Shown here in pieces: positions 18,201 to 27,000 of a DNA stretch of 64,000 bases. Where the stretch lies: the NCBI GenBank assembly GCA_051861545.1, contig JBIMKP010000025.1, forward strand, positions 1-64,000. Reading direction: 5' to 3'. Position 1 is the first letter of the stretch, and every line of letters begins with the position of its first letter. This DNA is from CAISCU01 sp051861545. Its GTDB lineage: Bacteria > Bacteroidota > Bacteroidia > UKL13-3. A program made the position numbers and the translations under genes. Under the pieces are notes generated by a model. That model worked only from the letters and a program-made list of their open reading frames with translations. It made no database searches and was not told the origin of the DNA.

Positions 18201-18638
18201 AAATACTGAACCTTCTGGCGATAAAATCATAGCATGAAAACCTTGTAAGGTAATGTCAATATGAACACTAGCTCTAGGGTTATCAATTCCTTGTCCACGC
18301 CATGTATCGATTTCAGGAAATTGTTTGGCCAAACCCGGTTCCATAATAGATGAATGATAAACAGCGAACCTTTGGAAAGTGTTATCAGGCATTGGGATTT
18401 CTACCAAAACAGCATTTCCATTCGACTTAAATTCTTCTTCTGCTTGGTTTAACAGATTTCTCATTTCTGATAATTCTAATTTAAATACGCCATACTTTTC
18501 GGGTATTATCCACCTATGATTTTCAGGAATTCCAGAAGGAGCTGCTGATTTTGTCCAAACAAAACTTTGGGCACCTAAATCGGAAATCGAACCAAAAAAC
18601 ACGAATAAGAATAAAAGTAAACTGTATTTTTTAATCAT
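15219..18638 (-). CDS. Reprolysin-like zinc metalloprotease with fibronectin-like domain, T9SS-secreted
   Basis: A 1139-residue secreted protease. It has a signal peptide (about 1-23), a propeptide (to about 200), a metzincin catalytic domain with the complete zinc motif HEMGHQFGGNH at 348-358, a long Thr/Ser/Asn-rich region of beta-sandwich domains including a fibronectin-III-like segment (about 880-985), and a C-terminal T9SS domain (VKVSPNPSNGLIEMNW to KKIILE). It should degrade proteins at the cell surface or in the medium. The metzincin Met turn is plausibly in SGSTIMAYAGIC. It is transcribed alone. Confidence 0.92.
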   Translation of the reverse strand: MIKKYSLLLFLFVFFGSISDLGAQSFVWTKSAAPSGIPENHRWIIPEKYGVFKLELSEMRNLLNQAEEEFKSNGNAVLVEIPMPDNTFQRFAVYHSSIMEPGLAKQFPEIDTWRGQGIDNPRASVHIDITLQGFHAMILSPEGSVFVDPYAKSTTEYYISYFKKDLKAKNKFNEIEVVNGNKANPVTPFKNKTNLNKSGSSIAQRSNGTQLKTYRLALAATFEYTTFHGGTVALALSAMTTTVNRVVGVYRKEFGISLTLITTTTNLIYTTSADPYTNSNGSILLNENQTNVTNVIGSANYDIGHVFSTGGGGVAYLGSVCVAANKARGVTGSSSPVNDAFDIDYVAHEMGHQFGGNHSFNGNTGSCSGGNRNSTTAYEPGSGSTIMAYAGICSPQNLQSNSDAYFHTINFDEIITNITTGAATCGTVVSSGNNLPVANVGTTAHAIPFGTPFFLTGSGTDPDGDSLTYCWEQMNLGSSSAPNTPSATGPRFRSYNPSTSPTRFIPNYNAVLNNTVPVGEVLSTAAQTLNFRLTVRDGKALCGGVDYDVNNKVITVTNTGPFAITNAPSLWAVGSSQTLTWSLVGSNAAPINVANVKISLSVDGGLTFPYVLAASTPNDGSQLITLPAALTSQNARLKIEPIGNIFYTISPVFAIDDPSAGSYITIGTGTGSNTSTAFPAPYGNYFGGVKHQFIYRASELSARGVTAGMLTEFGFNVSSLVSGSLNGFSISMKNSTVNDLTPGWQTGLTTVFSSTTYNANIGWNLHTLNPGFYWDGTSNIIVEVCFNNNNTGTTGNTLTALTAGLPAGTSRWFRADNNATLCSGTAVTTTGNTSRPNARMFVITAPTVSASSLSFSNITNTSVTLNWTKGNGGRRIVIARLTSTPAIAPTQLNDYLSSTFFGMGQQTGNNNFCVYNDSGNTVTVTGLSMVSNYSFDVYEYNGINGNHVYRITSPLTGNITTLPVKLLSFDAQKEESKVILNWITSSEINSEFFEIERQQNTEDFNKIGQVQAAGNSNNKRFYQFNDFNYDNESEIFYRLKMIDKDGSFEYSPIVSIQLSDINNDVKVSPNPSNGLIEMNWTNKIAGFSYELKDLNGMVLFKGNANKNPEQIQISEKHKGLFILEFKSEDQIIRKKIILE

Positions 18639-18754
18639 AAATTATAAATTTTTCGTATTGATTATCAAGCAAATTGCAACATATTGAATCTTTGCTTAAT
18701 AAAAAATTAAGATAAGTTCAAAGAGGTAAAATTGACAATTAGAGAGGCGAAATT

Positions 18755-19426
18755 TTACCAAATAATGGGTTTCAAATTTTTACTTGTTAACCAATCATTT
18801 GTTTTTGAAAATGGCTTAGAACCAAAGAAGCCATTATAAGCTGAAAGTGGCGAAGGATGGACAGATTCAATAATGAAGTGGTTTTCTTTATTGATTAAAA
18901 CTGATTTACTTCTTGCATAAGCACCCCATAAAATGAACACACAATTTTCTTGAGTCTCCGATACTTTTTTAATCACTGCATCTGTAAATGTTTCCCATCC
19001 TTTTTTTTGATGTGAACCTGCTTCTCCAGCTCTTACAGTTAATGTGGCATTGATTAGTAAAACTCCTTGTTTGGCCCAATGACTCAGGTTTCCTGTTTTA
19101 GGAATTGTAAATCCATTTATATCTGTTAGTAATTCTTTAAATATGTTTTGAAGCGAAGGCGGAAACTGAATGCCATCATTTACAGAGAAGCATAATCCAT
19201 GTGCTTGGTTTGGACCATGATAAGGATCTTGACCTAGTATAACAACTTTTACATCTTTGATTGGGGTAAAATCAAATGCAGAAAAAATTTGTGGGCCGGG
19301 TGGATAAATAATTTTTCCTGCTAACTTTTCTTGTTTGATATAGTCGATAAGTGCCGTGAAATAAGGCTTTTCAAACTCTTCTTTCAAGGCAAATTTCCAA
19401 GATTCTTCAATTTTTACTTCCTTCAT
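18755..19426 (-). CDS. ung: Uracil-DNA glycosylase
   Basis: A 223-residue family 1 uracil-DNA glycosylase, which removes uracil from DNA in base-excision repair. The water-activating loop GQDPYHG (Asp67), the uracil-binding GLCFSV and the DNA-intercalation loop HPSPLSAYNGFFG are all present. The ATG at 19426 gives the usual length; an upstream start in the same frame would add an unrelated 18 residues that run into the divergent dapD gene. The 38 bp between the two divergent genes must contain both promoters. Confidence 0.97.
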   Translation of the reverse strand: MKEVKIEESWKFALKEEFEKPYFTALIDYIKQEKLAGKIIYPPGPQIFSAFDFTPIKDVKVVILGQDPYHGPNQAHGLCFSVNDGIQFPPSLQNIFKELLTDINGFTIPKTGNLSHWAKQGVLLINATLTVRAGEAGSHQKKGWETFTDAVIKKVSETQENCVFILWGAYARSKSVLINKENHFIIESVHPSPLSAYNGFFGSKPFSKTNDWLTSKNLKPIIW

Positions 19427-19464
19427 TGTTTGTAAATATGCAATAAGCAAATGAATATTGCCAA

Positions 19465-20277
19465 ATGAACTTACAATCAATTATAGAAAATGCTTGGGAG
19501 CACAGAGAAAAACTCCAAGAAGCAGATACAAGAAAAGCCATTGAAACGGTTATTGAAGATTTAGACAAAGGTCGTTTAAGAGTTGCTGAACCAAAAGGTG
19601 ATTCGTGGCAAGTGAATGATTGGGTAAAAAAAGCAGTGATTATGTATTTTCCCATTCGCCAGATGCAAACCATTGAATGCGGCCCAATGGAATTTCATGA
19701 TAAAATGGAATTAAAAAGAAACTATGCTGATTTAGGAGTAAGGGTTGTTCCTCACGCGGTTGCCAGATATGGAGCTTACCTTTCGAAAGGAGTTATTTTA
19801 ATGCCATCTTATGTAAACATTGGTGCTTATGTTGACGAAGGCACAATGGTTGATACATGGGCTACAGTAGGTAGTTGCGCACAAATTGGAAAGAATGTAC
19901 ATCTTTCAGGTGGTGTTGGAATTGGTGGTGTATTAGAACCCGTTCAAGCTGCACCAGTTATTATTGAAGACAATTGTTTTATTGGTTCAAGATGTATTGT
20001 TGTTGAAGGAGTAAGAGTAGGAGCAGAGGCTGTTTTAGGAGCTGGCGTAACTTTAACAATGAGTACCAAGATTATTGATGTAACCAAAGCTGAACCTATT
20101 ACCTACAACGGTTATGTTCCACCACGTTCTGTTGTCATTCCTGGTATGTACGAGAAGAAATTTGCCGCTGGAACTTACCAAGTTCCTTGTGCATTGATTA
20201 TTGGAGAAAGAAAGGAAAGTACAGATAAAAAGACCTCATTAAACTCTGCTTTAAGAGAATATGATGTAGCTGTTTAG
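19465..20277 (+). CDS. dapD: 2,3,4,5-tetrahydropyridine-2,6-dicarboxylate N-succinyltransferase
   Basis: A 270-residue enzyme of the succinylase branch of lysine and diaminopimelate synthesis in the cytoplasm, using succinyl-CoA. It has an N-terminal helical domain and a left-handed beta-helix made of hexapeptide repeats (VNIGAYVDEGTMVDTWATVG, AQIGKNVHLSGGVGIGGV, IEDNCFIGSRCIVVEG), and PPRSVVIPGM near the end. Full length, no changes seen. It ends in a strong terminator. Confidence 0.97.
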   Translation: MNLQSIIENAWEHREKLQEADTRKAIETVIEDLDKGRLRVAEPKGDSWQVNDWVKKAVIMYFPIRQMQTIECGPMEFHDKMELKRNYADLGVRVVPHAVARYGAYLSKGVILMPSYVNIGAYVDEGTMVDTWATVGSCAQIGKNVHLSGGVGIGGVLEPVQAAPVIIEDNCFIGSRCIVVEGVRVGAEAVLGAGVTLTMSTKIIDVTKAEPITYNGYVPPRSVVIPGMYEKKFAAGTYQVPCALIIGERKESTDKKTSLNSALREYDVAV

Positions 20278-20293
20278 TAAATTTTATTAGATA

Positions 20294-20334
20294 AAAAAAG
20301 AGGCTGTTTTATTAAGTGAGACAGCCTCTTTTTT
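20294..20334. terminator. Bidirectional terminator behind dapD and the S15 hydrolase gene
   Basis: Six A plus GAGGCTGT (20294-20307) pair perfectly with ACAGCCTC plus six T (20321-20334), a 14-bp stem with a 13-base loop. It is 17 bp from the dapD stop and 2 bp from the stop of the convergent hydrolase gene. Confidence 0.9.
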
Positions 20335-20336
20335 GT

Positions 20337-22169
20337 TTATTCCAATTCCTTAAAAATAATTTTCGAACCTCTGTAAATTCTATTGGTTCCTTTAATGAAG
20401 TCTTTTTCTTCAGCTTCAAAAATATTCATGAATTGTTGGGGATTCCTTTCAGCCAAAGGAAACCAAGTGCTTTGAACTTGCAACATGATTTGATGTCCTG
20501 GTAAAAAGGCATGGTTGATATCGTTCAAAGTGAATTTTATTTTTGTCATTTCACCAGGTACCAATGGCTCTGGTTTTTCGAAGCTGTTTCTGTATTTGGC
20601 TCTGAAGATATCACCCCTAATTAAACTTTGGTAATTCGATACATTTACAATTCTTCCATCTATTGTATCATTTGGCATTTTTGATGGATTTACATCAATC
20701 AGTTTAACTACAAAATCCATATCAGTATTGGAAGAACTTACCATTAATTCAACTTCAATTGAACCAGTAATTGTTCTTTTTACTTCTAGTTTTTCTGTTT
20801 TATAAACCAATACATCTGGTCTTGTTGATGCAAATCTTTGGTCGGCAACCATGTATTCTCTTTGCATACCAATTTCAGAATTTACCATATAAGGAACAGG
20901 TTTATTGGGATCACTGGTATACTCTTCAAAAGTCAGTGATTTGTTTTCAAATGGCCTTAAGTTTTCATTGTTGCTTAAATACAAAACAGATTCTTTTGTT
21001 TGTTTTGGAGGCCATGTTTCATAAGATTTCCAAACATTGGTTCCTGTTTCAAATACTGAAGCTTCTGGTAAATTATCTATAGTTTTATTTCTCAAATGCG
21101 CTTCAAAAAACGGAAATTCAATACTGTCTTGATAATAGGTGCTGGTATTTGATTTAAAACTCATATCACCTAAACCAAGTCCTTTTGATTTGTTCCATCC
21201 GCCATGCACCCAAGGACCCATTACCAATTTATTATTGGTTTTAGAACTATTCATTTCTACTGTTTGATAAACTTGTAATGCTCCATATAAATTTTCAGCA
21301 TCAAACCAACCACCAACAGTTAAAACAGCAGGTTTGATATCTTTTAAAAAAGGACGAAGATTACGTTTCTGCCAGAATTCATCATAGTTAGGATGTGATG
21401 CAATCTCCTTCCAAAATGCGATTTTTCCATTGTATAAACTATCAACATATTTCATTGATTTCACCTGATTTAAGTAAAAATCATACCCATCATTTGTAGG
21501 GAAATCATAACCCTTGGTCCATTGTTTGGTTAATTCAGGACGTTCTTTTCCAAATGAAGCAAAGAATCCAAAAAAGTGTGGCACAAACAAAACGCCATTG
21601 TGGTGAAAGTCATCTCCTGTAAACCAATCAACAATAGGTGCTTGAGGAGAAACTGCTTTTAGTGCTGGATGTGCATTTACCATTCCCGCAGCAGTATAAA
21701 ATCCTGGATAAGAAATACCCCATTGTCCAACTCTACCATTGTTGTTTTTGATGTTTTTTATGCACCAATCAACACAATCATAAGTATCGGTGCTTTCATC
21801 TATTGCCTTTTTGTTTTTCTTGTCAGTATTCATGGGTGTCATGTTGATGAAATCACCTTCACTCATGAATTTTCCTCTTACATCTTGAATAACGAAAATA
21901 TAACCAGCTTTAGCAAAAGCCTCTGTAGGACGAAGTTTTGGCGGGAATTGGTCTTCACCATAAGGCCCAATAGCATAAGGAGTTCTGTTTAATAAAATCG
22001 GGTATTTTTTCGATTGGTCTTTGGGAGTATAAATAGCAGTAAATAGTCTTTTACCATCCCTCATGGTGATATAAACTTCTTGTTTATTGTAATGTTCTTG
22101 GACTTTAAATTCCTGGGCAAAAACAAAATTCAGACAAAATAAAAGGACAATTGTAAATACAGATTTCAT
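20337..22169 (-). CDS. CocE/NonD family hydrolase (S15 peptidase/acylase)
   Basis: A 610-residue secreted alpha/beta hydrolase (signal peptide MKSVFTIVLLFCLNFVFAQ). The nucleophile serine lies in WGISYPGFYTAAG near residue 150. The catalytic Asp is in GGWFDAENL and the His in MGPWVHGGW. The C-terminal half is the jelly-roll domain typical of X-Pro dipeptidyl-peptidase and glutaryl-7-ACA acylase families. Members cleave acyl groups or N-terminal dipeptides; the substrate cannot be fixed from sequence. A periplasmic or surface location suggests a role in peptide use. Confidence 0.9.
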   Translation of the reverse strand: MKSVFTIVLLFCLNFVFAQEFKVQEHYNKQEVYITMRDGKRLFTAIYTPKDQSKKYPILLNRTPYAIGPYGEDQFPPKLRPTEAFAKAGYIFVIQDVRGKFMSEGDFINMTPMNTDKKNKKAIDESTDTYDCVDWCIKNIKNNNGRVGQWGISYPGFYTAAGMVNAHPALKAVSPQAPIVDWFTGDDFHHNGVLFVPHFFGFFASFGKERPELTKQWTKGYDFPTNDGYDFYLNQVKSMKYVDSLYNGKIAFWKEIASHPNYDEFWQKRNLRPFLKDIKPAVLTVGGWFDAENLYGALQVYQTVEMNSSKTNNKLVMGPWVHGGWNKSKGLGLGDMSFKSNTSTYYQDSIEFPFFEAHLRNKTIDNLPEASVFETGTNVWKSYETWPPKQTKESVLYLSNNENLRPFENKSLTFEEYTSDPNKPVPYMVNSEIGMQREYMVADQRFASTRPDVLVYKTEKLEVKRTITGSIEVELMVSSSNTDMDFVVKLIDVNPSKMPNDTIDGRIVNVSNYQSLIRGDIFRAKYRNSFEKPEPLVPGEMTKIKFTLNDINHAFLPGHQIMLQVQSTWFPLAERNPQQFMNIFEAEEKDFIKGTNRIYRGSKIIFKELE

Positions 22170-22388
22170 GGATTAAATTTTTGCTAAACTAATCAATTAT
22201 CTGAAATCAACAGAATCAACCTGAATCAAACTAAGGAATTCCTGAATAAATGTGATTTTGATAAGAAATTTCGAATTAGTATTAATAGTGTCTGAATTCA
22301 ATTGTATAGAAATCAGGGATTAAGTAAATGAATGATAAAGTAGATTTTCAATTTGAGTTTCAAATTAGAGTTTCGTTTCAAAAACAAG

Positions 22389-23357
22389 ATGAAACATTTT
22401 TTACTAAACTTATTAGTTTCAATCATTACACTATGTGCTTTTCAATTTGAGACAAAAGCATGGGGATTTTTTGCACATCAACTCATCAATGAAAAGGCAG
22501 TATTTTGTTTGCCTCCTGAAATTTTCCCTTTTTATAAAAAGCATATTTCCTATGTAAAGGAACATGCGGTAGATCCAGATAAACGCAGGTATATTGTTGC
22601 AGAAGAAGCAGTGAGACATTTCATTGATTTAGATTATTACGAAAAGGTTTCTCCAATTGATACCATGCCTTGGAGTTTTAAAGCGGCATGTGAAAAGTAT
22701 ACAAAAGATACCATTAACGAATATGGAATTGTACCATGGCATATTCAAACCATGATGAACAGACTAAGTGAAGCCTTCAAGAATAAAAATGAAGCTTTGA
22801 TTTTAAAGTACTCATCAGAATTAGGACATTATGTGGCCGATGCACATGTGCCTTTACACAATACCATGAACTATAATGGACAAATGACTGAACAACATGG
22901 CATACATGGATTTTTCGAAACTCGTTTGCCTGAATTGTTTTCATATCAATATGATTTCATGATAAACAGAGCGGTTTATCTTGATAATCCATTAAATTTT
23001 ATCTGGACAGGAATTGAAGATGGATTTTCATCATTAGACTCTGTTTTTAGATTCGATAAACATTTGAGATTAACAACACCTGAATCGAAAAAGATGAGTT
23101 TTGAGCAAAGAGGAACTCAGCAGGTAAAGGTTTGGTCGTTTGAGTATGCGATGGCTTATCACAGGCTCCTAAACAATCTTGTGGAGCGAAGAATGCGTGC
23201 ATCTATTTATGCAGTTTCCTGTTTTTGGTATACTGCTTGGGTAAATGGTGGTCAACCCGATTTGATAAACCTCAATAATAAGATTCTAACTTTTTCAAAT
23301 GATAGTAACTCTAATTCGCTTTACAATGGTAAAATGATTGGCAGGAGTGAGGAATAA
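22389..23357 (+). CDS. Zinc-dependent phospholipase C/S1-P1 nuclease-fold protein
   Basis: A 322-residue exported protein. The ATG at 22389 begins a signal peptide (MKHFLLNLLVSIITLCAF). After cleavage the mature protein starts near AWGFFAHQLINEKA: an N-terminal Trp and a His in the first ten residues are zinc ligands in this fold. Further likely ligands are in AVRHFIDLDYY, LGHYVADAHVPLHN and HGIHGFFE. The layout matches proteins annotated as zinc-dependent phospholipase C in Bacteroidota. The substrate (phospholipid or nucleic acid) is not certain. Downstream, 30 bp on, follows the DUF6934 gene. Confidence 0.85.
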   Translation: MKHFLLNLLVSIITLCAFQFETKAWGFFAHQLINEKAVFCLPPEIFPFYKKHISYVKEHAVDPDKRRYIVAEEAVRHFIDLDYYEKVSPIDTMPWSFKAACEKYTKDTINEYGIVPWHIQTMMNRLSEAFKNKNEALILKYSSELGHYVADAHVPLHNTMNYNGQMTEQHGIHGFFETRLPELFSYQYDFMINRAVYLDNPLNFIWTGIEDGFSSLDSVFRFDKHLRLTTPESKKMSFEQRGTQQVKVWSFEYAMAYHRLLNNLVERRMRASIYAVSCFWYTAWVNGGQPDLINLNNKILTFSNDSNSNSLYNGKMIGRSEE

Positions 23358-23387
23358 AAGCTCAAATAGTTAATTTAATTTTCAGTT

Positions 23388-23828
23388 TTGAACAATAGTA
23401 TCTATCAAATATCAGCAAGTGAAAATTTCATGAGTTACCGATTCACAAGTGAAGGTACTCATGGAATTGTTGAAAAATTAATCATTTTTCAAGCAACACA
23501 TATTAAACATGTTTTTAATCTAGCTTTTGGTGATATGAATCTCAAAACAGGAGAAATAGATGATTTAATTGTAACCAATAATGGAGACGGAGAAAAAGTG
23601 CTTATTACAGTTGCAACGGCAGTTTTTGAATTCACTGAAAGGTATAAAAATTGCTTTATTTATCTTGAAGGGAGCACAAAATCAAGAAACAGGTTATACC
23701 AAATGGGAATTACAAGATATTGGAAGGAAATTAGCAAGGATTTTGAAGTTTTAGTTGAAGTAAAAGGCGATTGGATTAAATTTGAAGCTAATTTAAAATG
23801 TGAAGCCTTCTTAGTAAACAGAAAATAG
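23388..23828 (+). CDS. DUF6934 family protein (TTG start)
   Basis: A 146-residue cytoplasmic protein of the family known as DUF6934, of unknown function. Diagnostic parts are NLAFGDMNLKTGEIDDL, VTNNGDGEKVLITVAT, the phrase YLEGSTKSRNRLYQMGITRYW and FEAFLV-type ending. The frame begins with a TTG; the region before the first ATG (23430) aligns with the family, so the TTG start is preferred. The downstream small gene (23864-24025) is a recurring neighbour of this family as I recall it. Its compact size and a partner smaller than 60 residues recall toxin-antitoxin pairs, but that is inference. Confidence 0.75.
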   Translation: MNNSIYQISASENFMSYRFTSEGTHGIVEKLIIFQATHIKHVFNLAFGDMNLKTGEIDDLIVTNNGDGEKVLITVATAVFEFTERYKNCFIYLEGSTKSRNRLYQMGITRYWKEISKDFEVLVEVKGDWIKFEANLKCEAFLVNRK

Positions 23829-23851
23829 TTTTTTGTTTTAATAAAAATGTA

Positions 23852-23859
23852 TAATTTTG
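23852..23859 (+). promoter_or_regulatory. -7 box TAATTTTG directly before the 53-aa gene
   Basis: A perfect match to the Bacteroidota -7 box TAnnTTTG, ending 4 bp before the ATG at 23864. A TTTG lies 16 bp upstream (23832-23835), closer than the usual 19 bp. If active, transcription would start at or near the ATG, giving a leaderless mRNA. Confidence 0.5.
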
Positions 23860-23863
23860 AATT

Positions 23864-24025
23864 ATGAAACTCGAAACAAAAACACCTACGGTTAAAAATC
23901 CTAACATCAAGATTGATAAATCATTGAACAAATATGATAACGCAAATTTGTTCCCAGAAAAACTAGCCTTGGCAAATGAGCATTTAGCCAAAATCGGCAT
24001 GCCAAAGCCAGAATTGCTAAAGTAG
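23864..24025 (+). CDS. 53-residue partner of the DUF6934 protein
   Basis: A 53-residue, Lys- and Asn-rich small protein: MKLETKTPTVKNPNIKI, DKSLNKYDNANLFPEKLA, ANEHLAKIGMPKPELLK. It is 35 bp behind the DUF6934 gene on the same strand. The phrases 'K-N-P-x-x-K-I-D-K-S-L-x-K-Y' and 'LFPEKLALANEHL' look conserved; I recall similar small proteins beside DUF6934 genes in other Bacteroidota. The predicted structure is an extended N-terminal part followed by one helix, as in small antitoxins. No DNA-binding motif can be seen. It has its own -7-like box. Confidence 0.65.
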   Translation: MKLETKTPTVKNPNIKIDKSLNKYDNANLFPEKLALANEHLAKIGMPKPELLK

Positions 24026-24057
24026 TTTACAATTAATCTTCTAATTTAAAATATTAA

Positions 24058-24089
24058 AAAAGCCGCTTTCAAATCTGAAAGCGGCTTTT
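24058..24089. terminator. Bidirectional terminator behind the 53-aa gene and PFOR
   Basis: AAAAGCCGCTTTC (24058-24070) pairs perfectly with GAAAGCGGCTTTT (24077-24089) across a 6-base loop. It is 33 bp behind the small gene and 5 bp from the PFOR stop. Confidence 0.9.
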
Positions 24090-24093
24090 GTTT

Positions 24094-27000
24094 TTATATT
24101 CCTTTTAATGTTTGGAGTTTCATCCAATGTTCAGCAATTCCATCTTCTGCAGCAGCCATAAATTCTTCTGCGTGCTCAGGGTTTTGTTTATTGATGATAC
24201 TGAATCTAGTTTCACCATACATAAACTCTTTTGCACCTGCAATTGGGTCTTTGCTGTCGATTACAAATCTTTCTCCTTTAGGTTTTGAAGGATTGTATCT
24301 AAACAAAGGCCAGTAACCTGTTTTAACTGCATTTTGTTGGTGAACTGCACCTTGAGACATATCAAATCCATGTGCTATACAATGACTGTATGCAATAATG
24401 ATTGAAGGGCCAGGGAATGCCTCAGCTTCCTGAATTACTTTTACTGCATGCATATCGTTTGCGCCCATTGCAATTTGAGCAACATAAGCAGAACCATGAG
24501 CAATGGCTTGCATAGCTAAATCTTTTTTGCCGGTTAGTTTTCCGTTGACACTAAATTTAGCACTTGCTCCTATTGGAGTTGATTTCGATTTTTGTCCGCC
24601 AGTGTTTGAATAAACTTCAGTGTCTAAAACAAGGATATTTACATTTTCACCGGTTGACAAAACATGGTCTAAGCCACTAAAGCCAATATCATAAGCCCAG
24701 CCATCACCGCCAATAATCCAATGTGATTTTTTAACAAAATGGTCTGCTAGTACATCTAATTGTCTTGCTTCAAAACTGGTTTGACCTTTTAGTAATAATC
24801 TTAATTCTTTTACATAAGTTCTTTGAAGAGCAATTTCCTCCTCATTAATTTGGATATTGTTGATGAGTTTATTGCTTAAATCAATTCCAACTAAATCAAC
24901 CAAACCATGTAATAAGTTTGTTGCAATTTCAGCCTTTTTATTAAATGCTAATTTCATTCCCAAGCCAAATTCAGCATTATCTTCAAACAATGAATTTGCC
25001 CAAGCTGGCCCATTACCTTCATCATTACAAGCCCATGGAGTAGAAGGGAGGTTTCCACCAAAAATTGAAGAACAACCTGTTGCATTTGCAACCATCATTC
25101 GCTCTCCATATAATTGAGATAACAATTTCAAATAAGGAGTTTCACCACAACCTGCACAAGCACCAGAAAATTCAAATAAAGGTTTTAAGAATTGAGTTCC
25201 TTTTACTGTTTTAACATTTGCTCTGCTTCTATCTAATTCAGGTAATGATAAGAAATAATCCCAGTTTTCGATTTCTTGCTCTCTTAATGGTAATTGGTCT
25301 TCCATGTGGATGGCTTTTCTACCAGGATTTGCTTTCGATTCTACAGGACAAAATTCAACACATAAATTACAACCTGTGCAATCTTCAACTGCCACTTGTA
25401 ATGTATAAGCTTCTGTTTCTTTATTGAATTCTTTTCCAATTGGATTGGTATGTTTAAAAGCAGATGGAGCAGTTTCCAATAAATCTTTATCATAAACTTT
25501 ACATCTAATAGCAGCATGCGGACAAATCAAGAAACATTTGCCACATTGTGAGCAGGCGTCCATGTCCCAAACCGGAACCTCCGCAGCTAAATTTCTCTTT
25601 TCCCATTTAGTTGTTGCAACAGGATAAGCGCCATCTAAAGGGAAAGAACTTACAGGTAAATCATCACCTTCAAACGACATGATTTTAGCTAATACATCTT
25701 TCACAAAATCGGGAGCAGCATCTGGAACCATTTTATCTAATTCCATTGAACCAACTTCTAAATTGGTGGTATCAATCAGATGCATATTAGCCAAAGCCTG
25801 GTCAACTGCTATATAGTTTTTCTGAACAATATGATCGCCTTTATCAGAATAGGTTTTTTTGATGGCATCTTTAATTCTTTGAATAGATTCTTCAGGAGGT
25901 AAAACACCAGAAATGGCAAAGAAGCAGGTTTGTAAAATGGTATTTACACGATTTCCCATGCCAGTATCACGTGCTACTTGACCAGCATTGATGACATAAA
26001 ATTTTAGGTTTTTATTTTTTATTTCAGATTGAATTTTAGCTGGTAATTGTGCCCAAACTTCATCGTGAGGATAAGGTGCATTGAGCAAGAAAACCGCATC
26101 TTTTTCAGCATTCTTTAAAATATTGTATTTATGAATGAACTGAAATTGGTGACATGCAATAAAGTTAGCAGATTGAACTAAATAACTTGATCTAATTGTA
26201 TTTTTATCGAATCTTAAATGTGATACAGTTAATGAGCCCGATTTTTTCGAATCATAAACAAAATATCCTTGAACTTGATAGTCTGTTGTATCACCAATAA
26301 TTTTGATTGAGTTTTTATTGGCACTTACAGTTCCATCAGCTCCTAAGCCATAGAATAAACCTCTGAATAAATGGTGGTCTTCAAGGCTAAATGTTTTATC
26401 ATAATCGATACTGAGTTTGGTTACATCATCTTCAATTCCTACACTAAAAGAATACTTCAATTTGTCTGATTTCAACATGTCGAAAATACCTTTTACCATA
26501 CCAGCATTGAACTCCTTAGAAGCCAATCCGTATCGACCACCTGTTAATTCAATTTTACGTTCAGGAATGAATTTGCTGATTGCTCCCATTACATCCATAA
26601 ACAAAGGCTCACCCTGACTTCCAGGCTCTTTGCATCTGTCTAAAACAGCAATCTTTTTAACAGAATCAGGAATGCATTTAACAAAAGCTTCAGAATCAAA
26701 AGGACGATACATTCTGATATAAACAAAGCCTACTTTTTCACCCTTTTCATTTAAGTATTCGGTAATTTCTTGAACAGTACCTGCTCCAGAGCCCATGATA
26801 ACAATTAATCTATCAGGATTTTCAGCACCATAATATTCGTATAAATGATATTGTCTGCCTGTTAGTTCAGCAAACTTATTCATCATTTTTTCGATGATAC
26901 CAGGTAAGTTGTTATAATAAGGATTTCCGGCTTCACGACTTTGGAAAAACACATCAGGATTTTGTGCAGTGCCTCTGATGCTAGGATTTTCTGGTGACAT

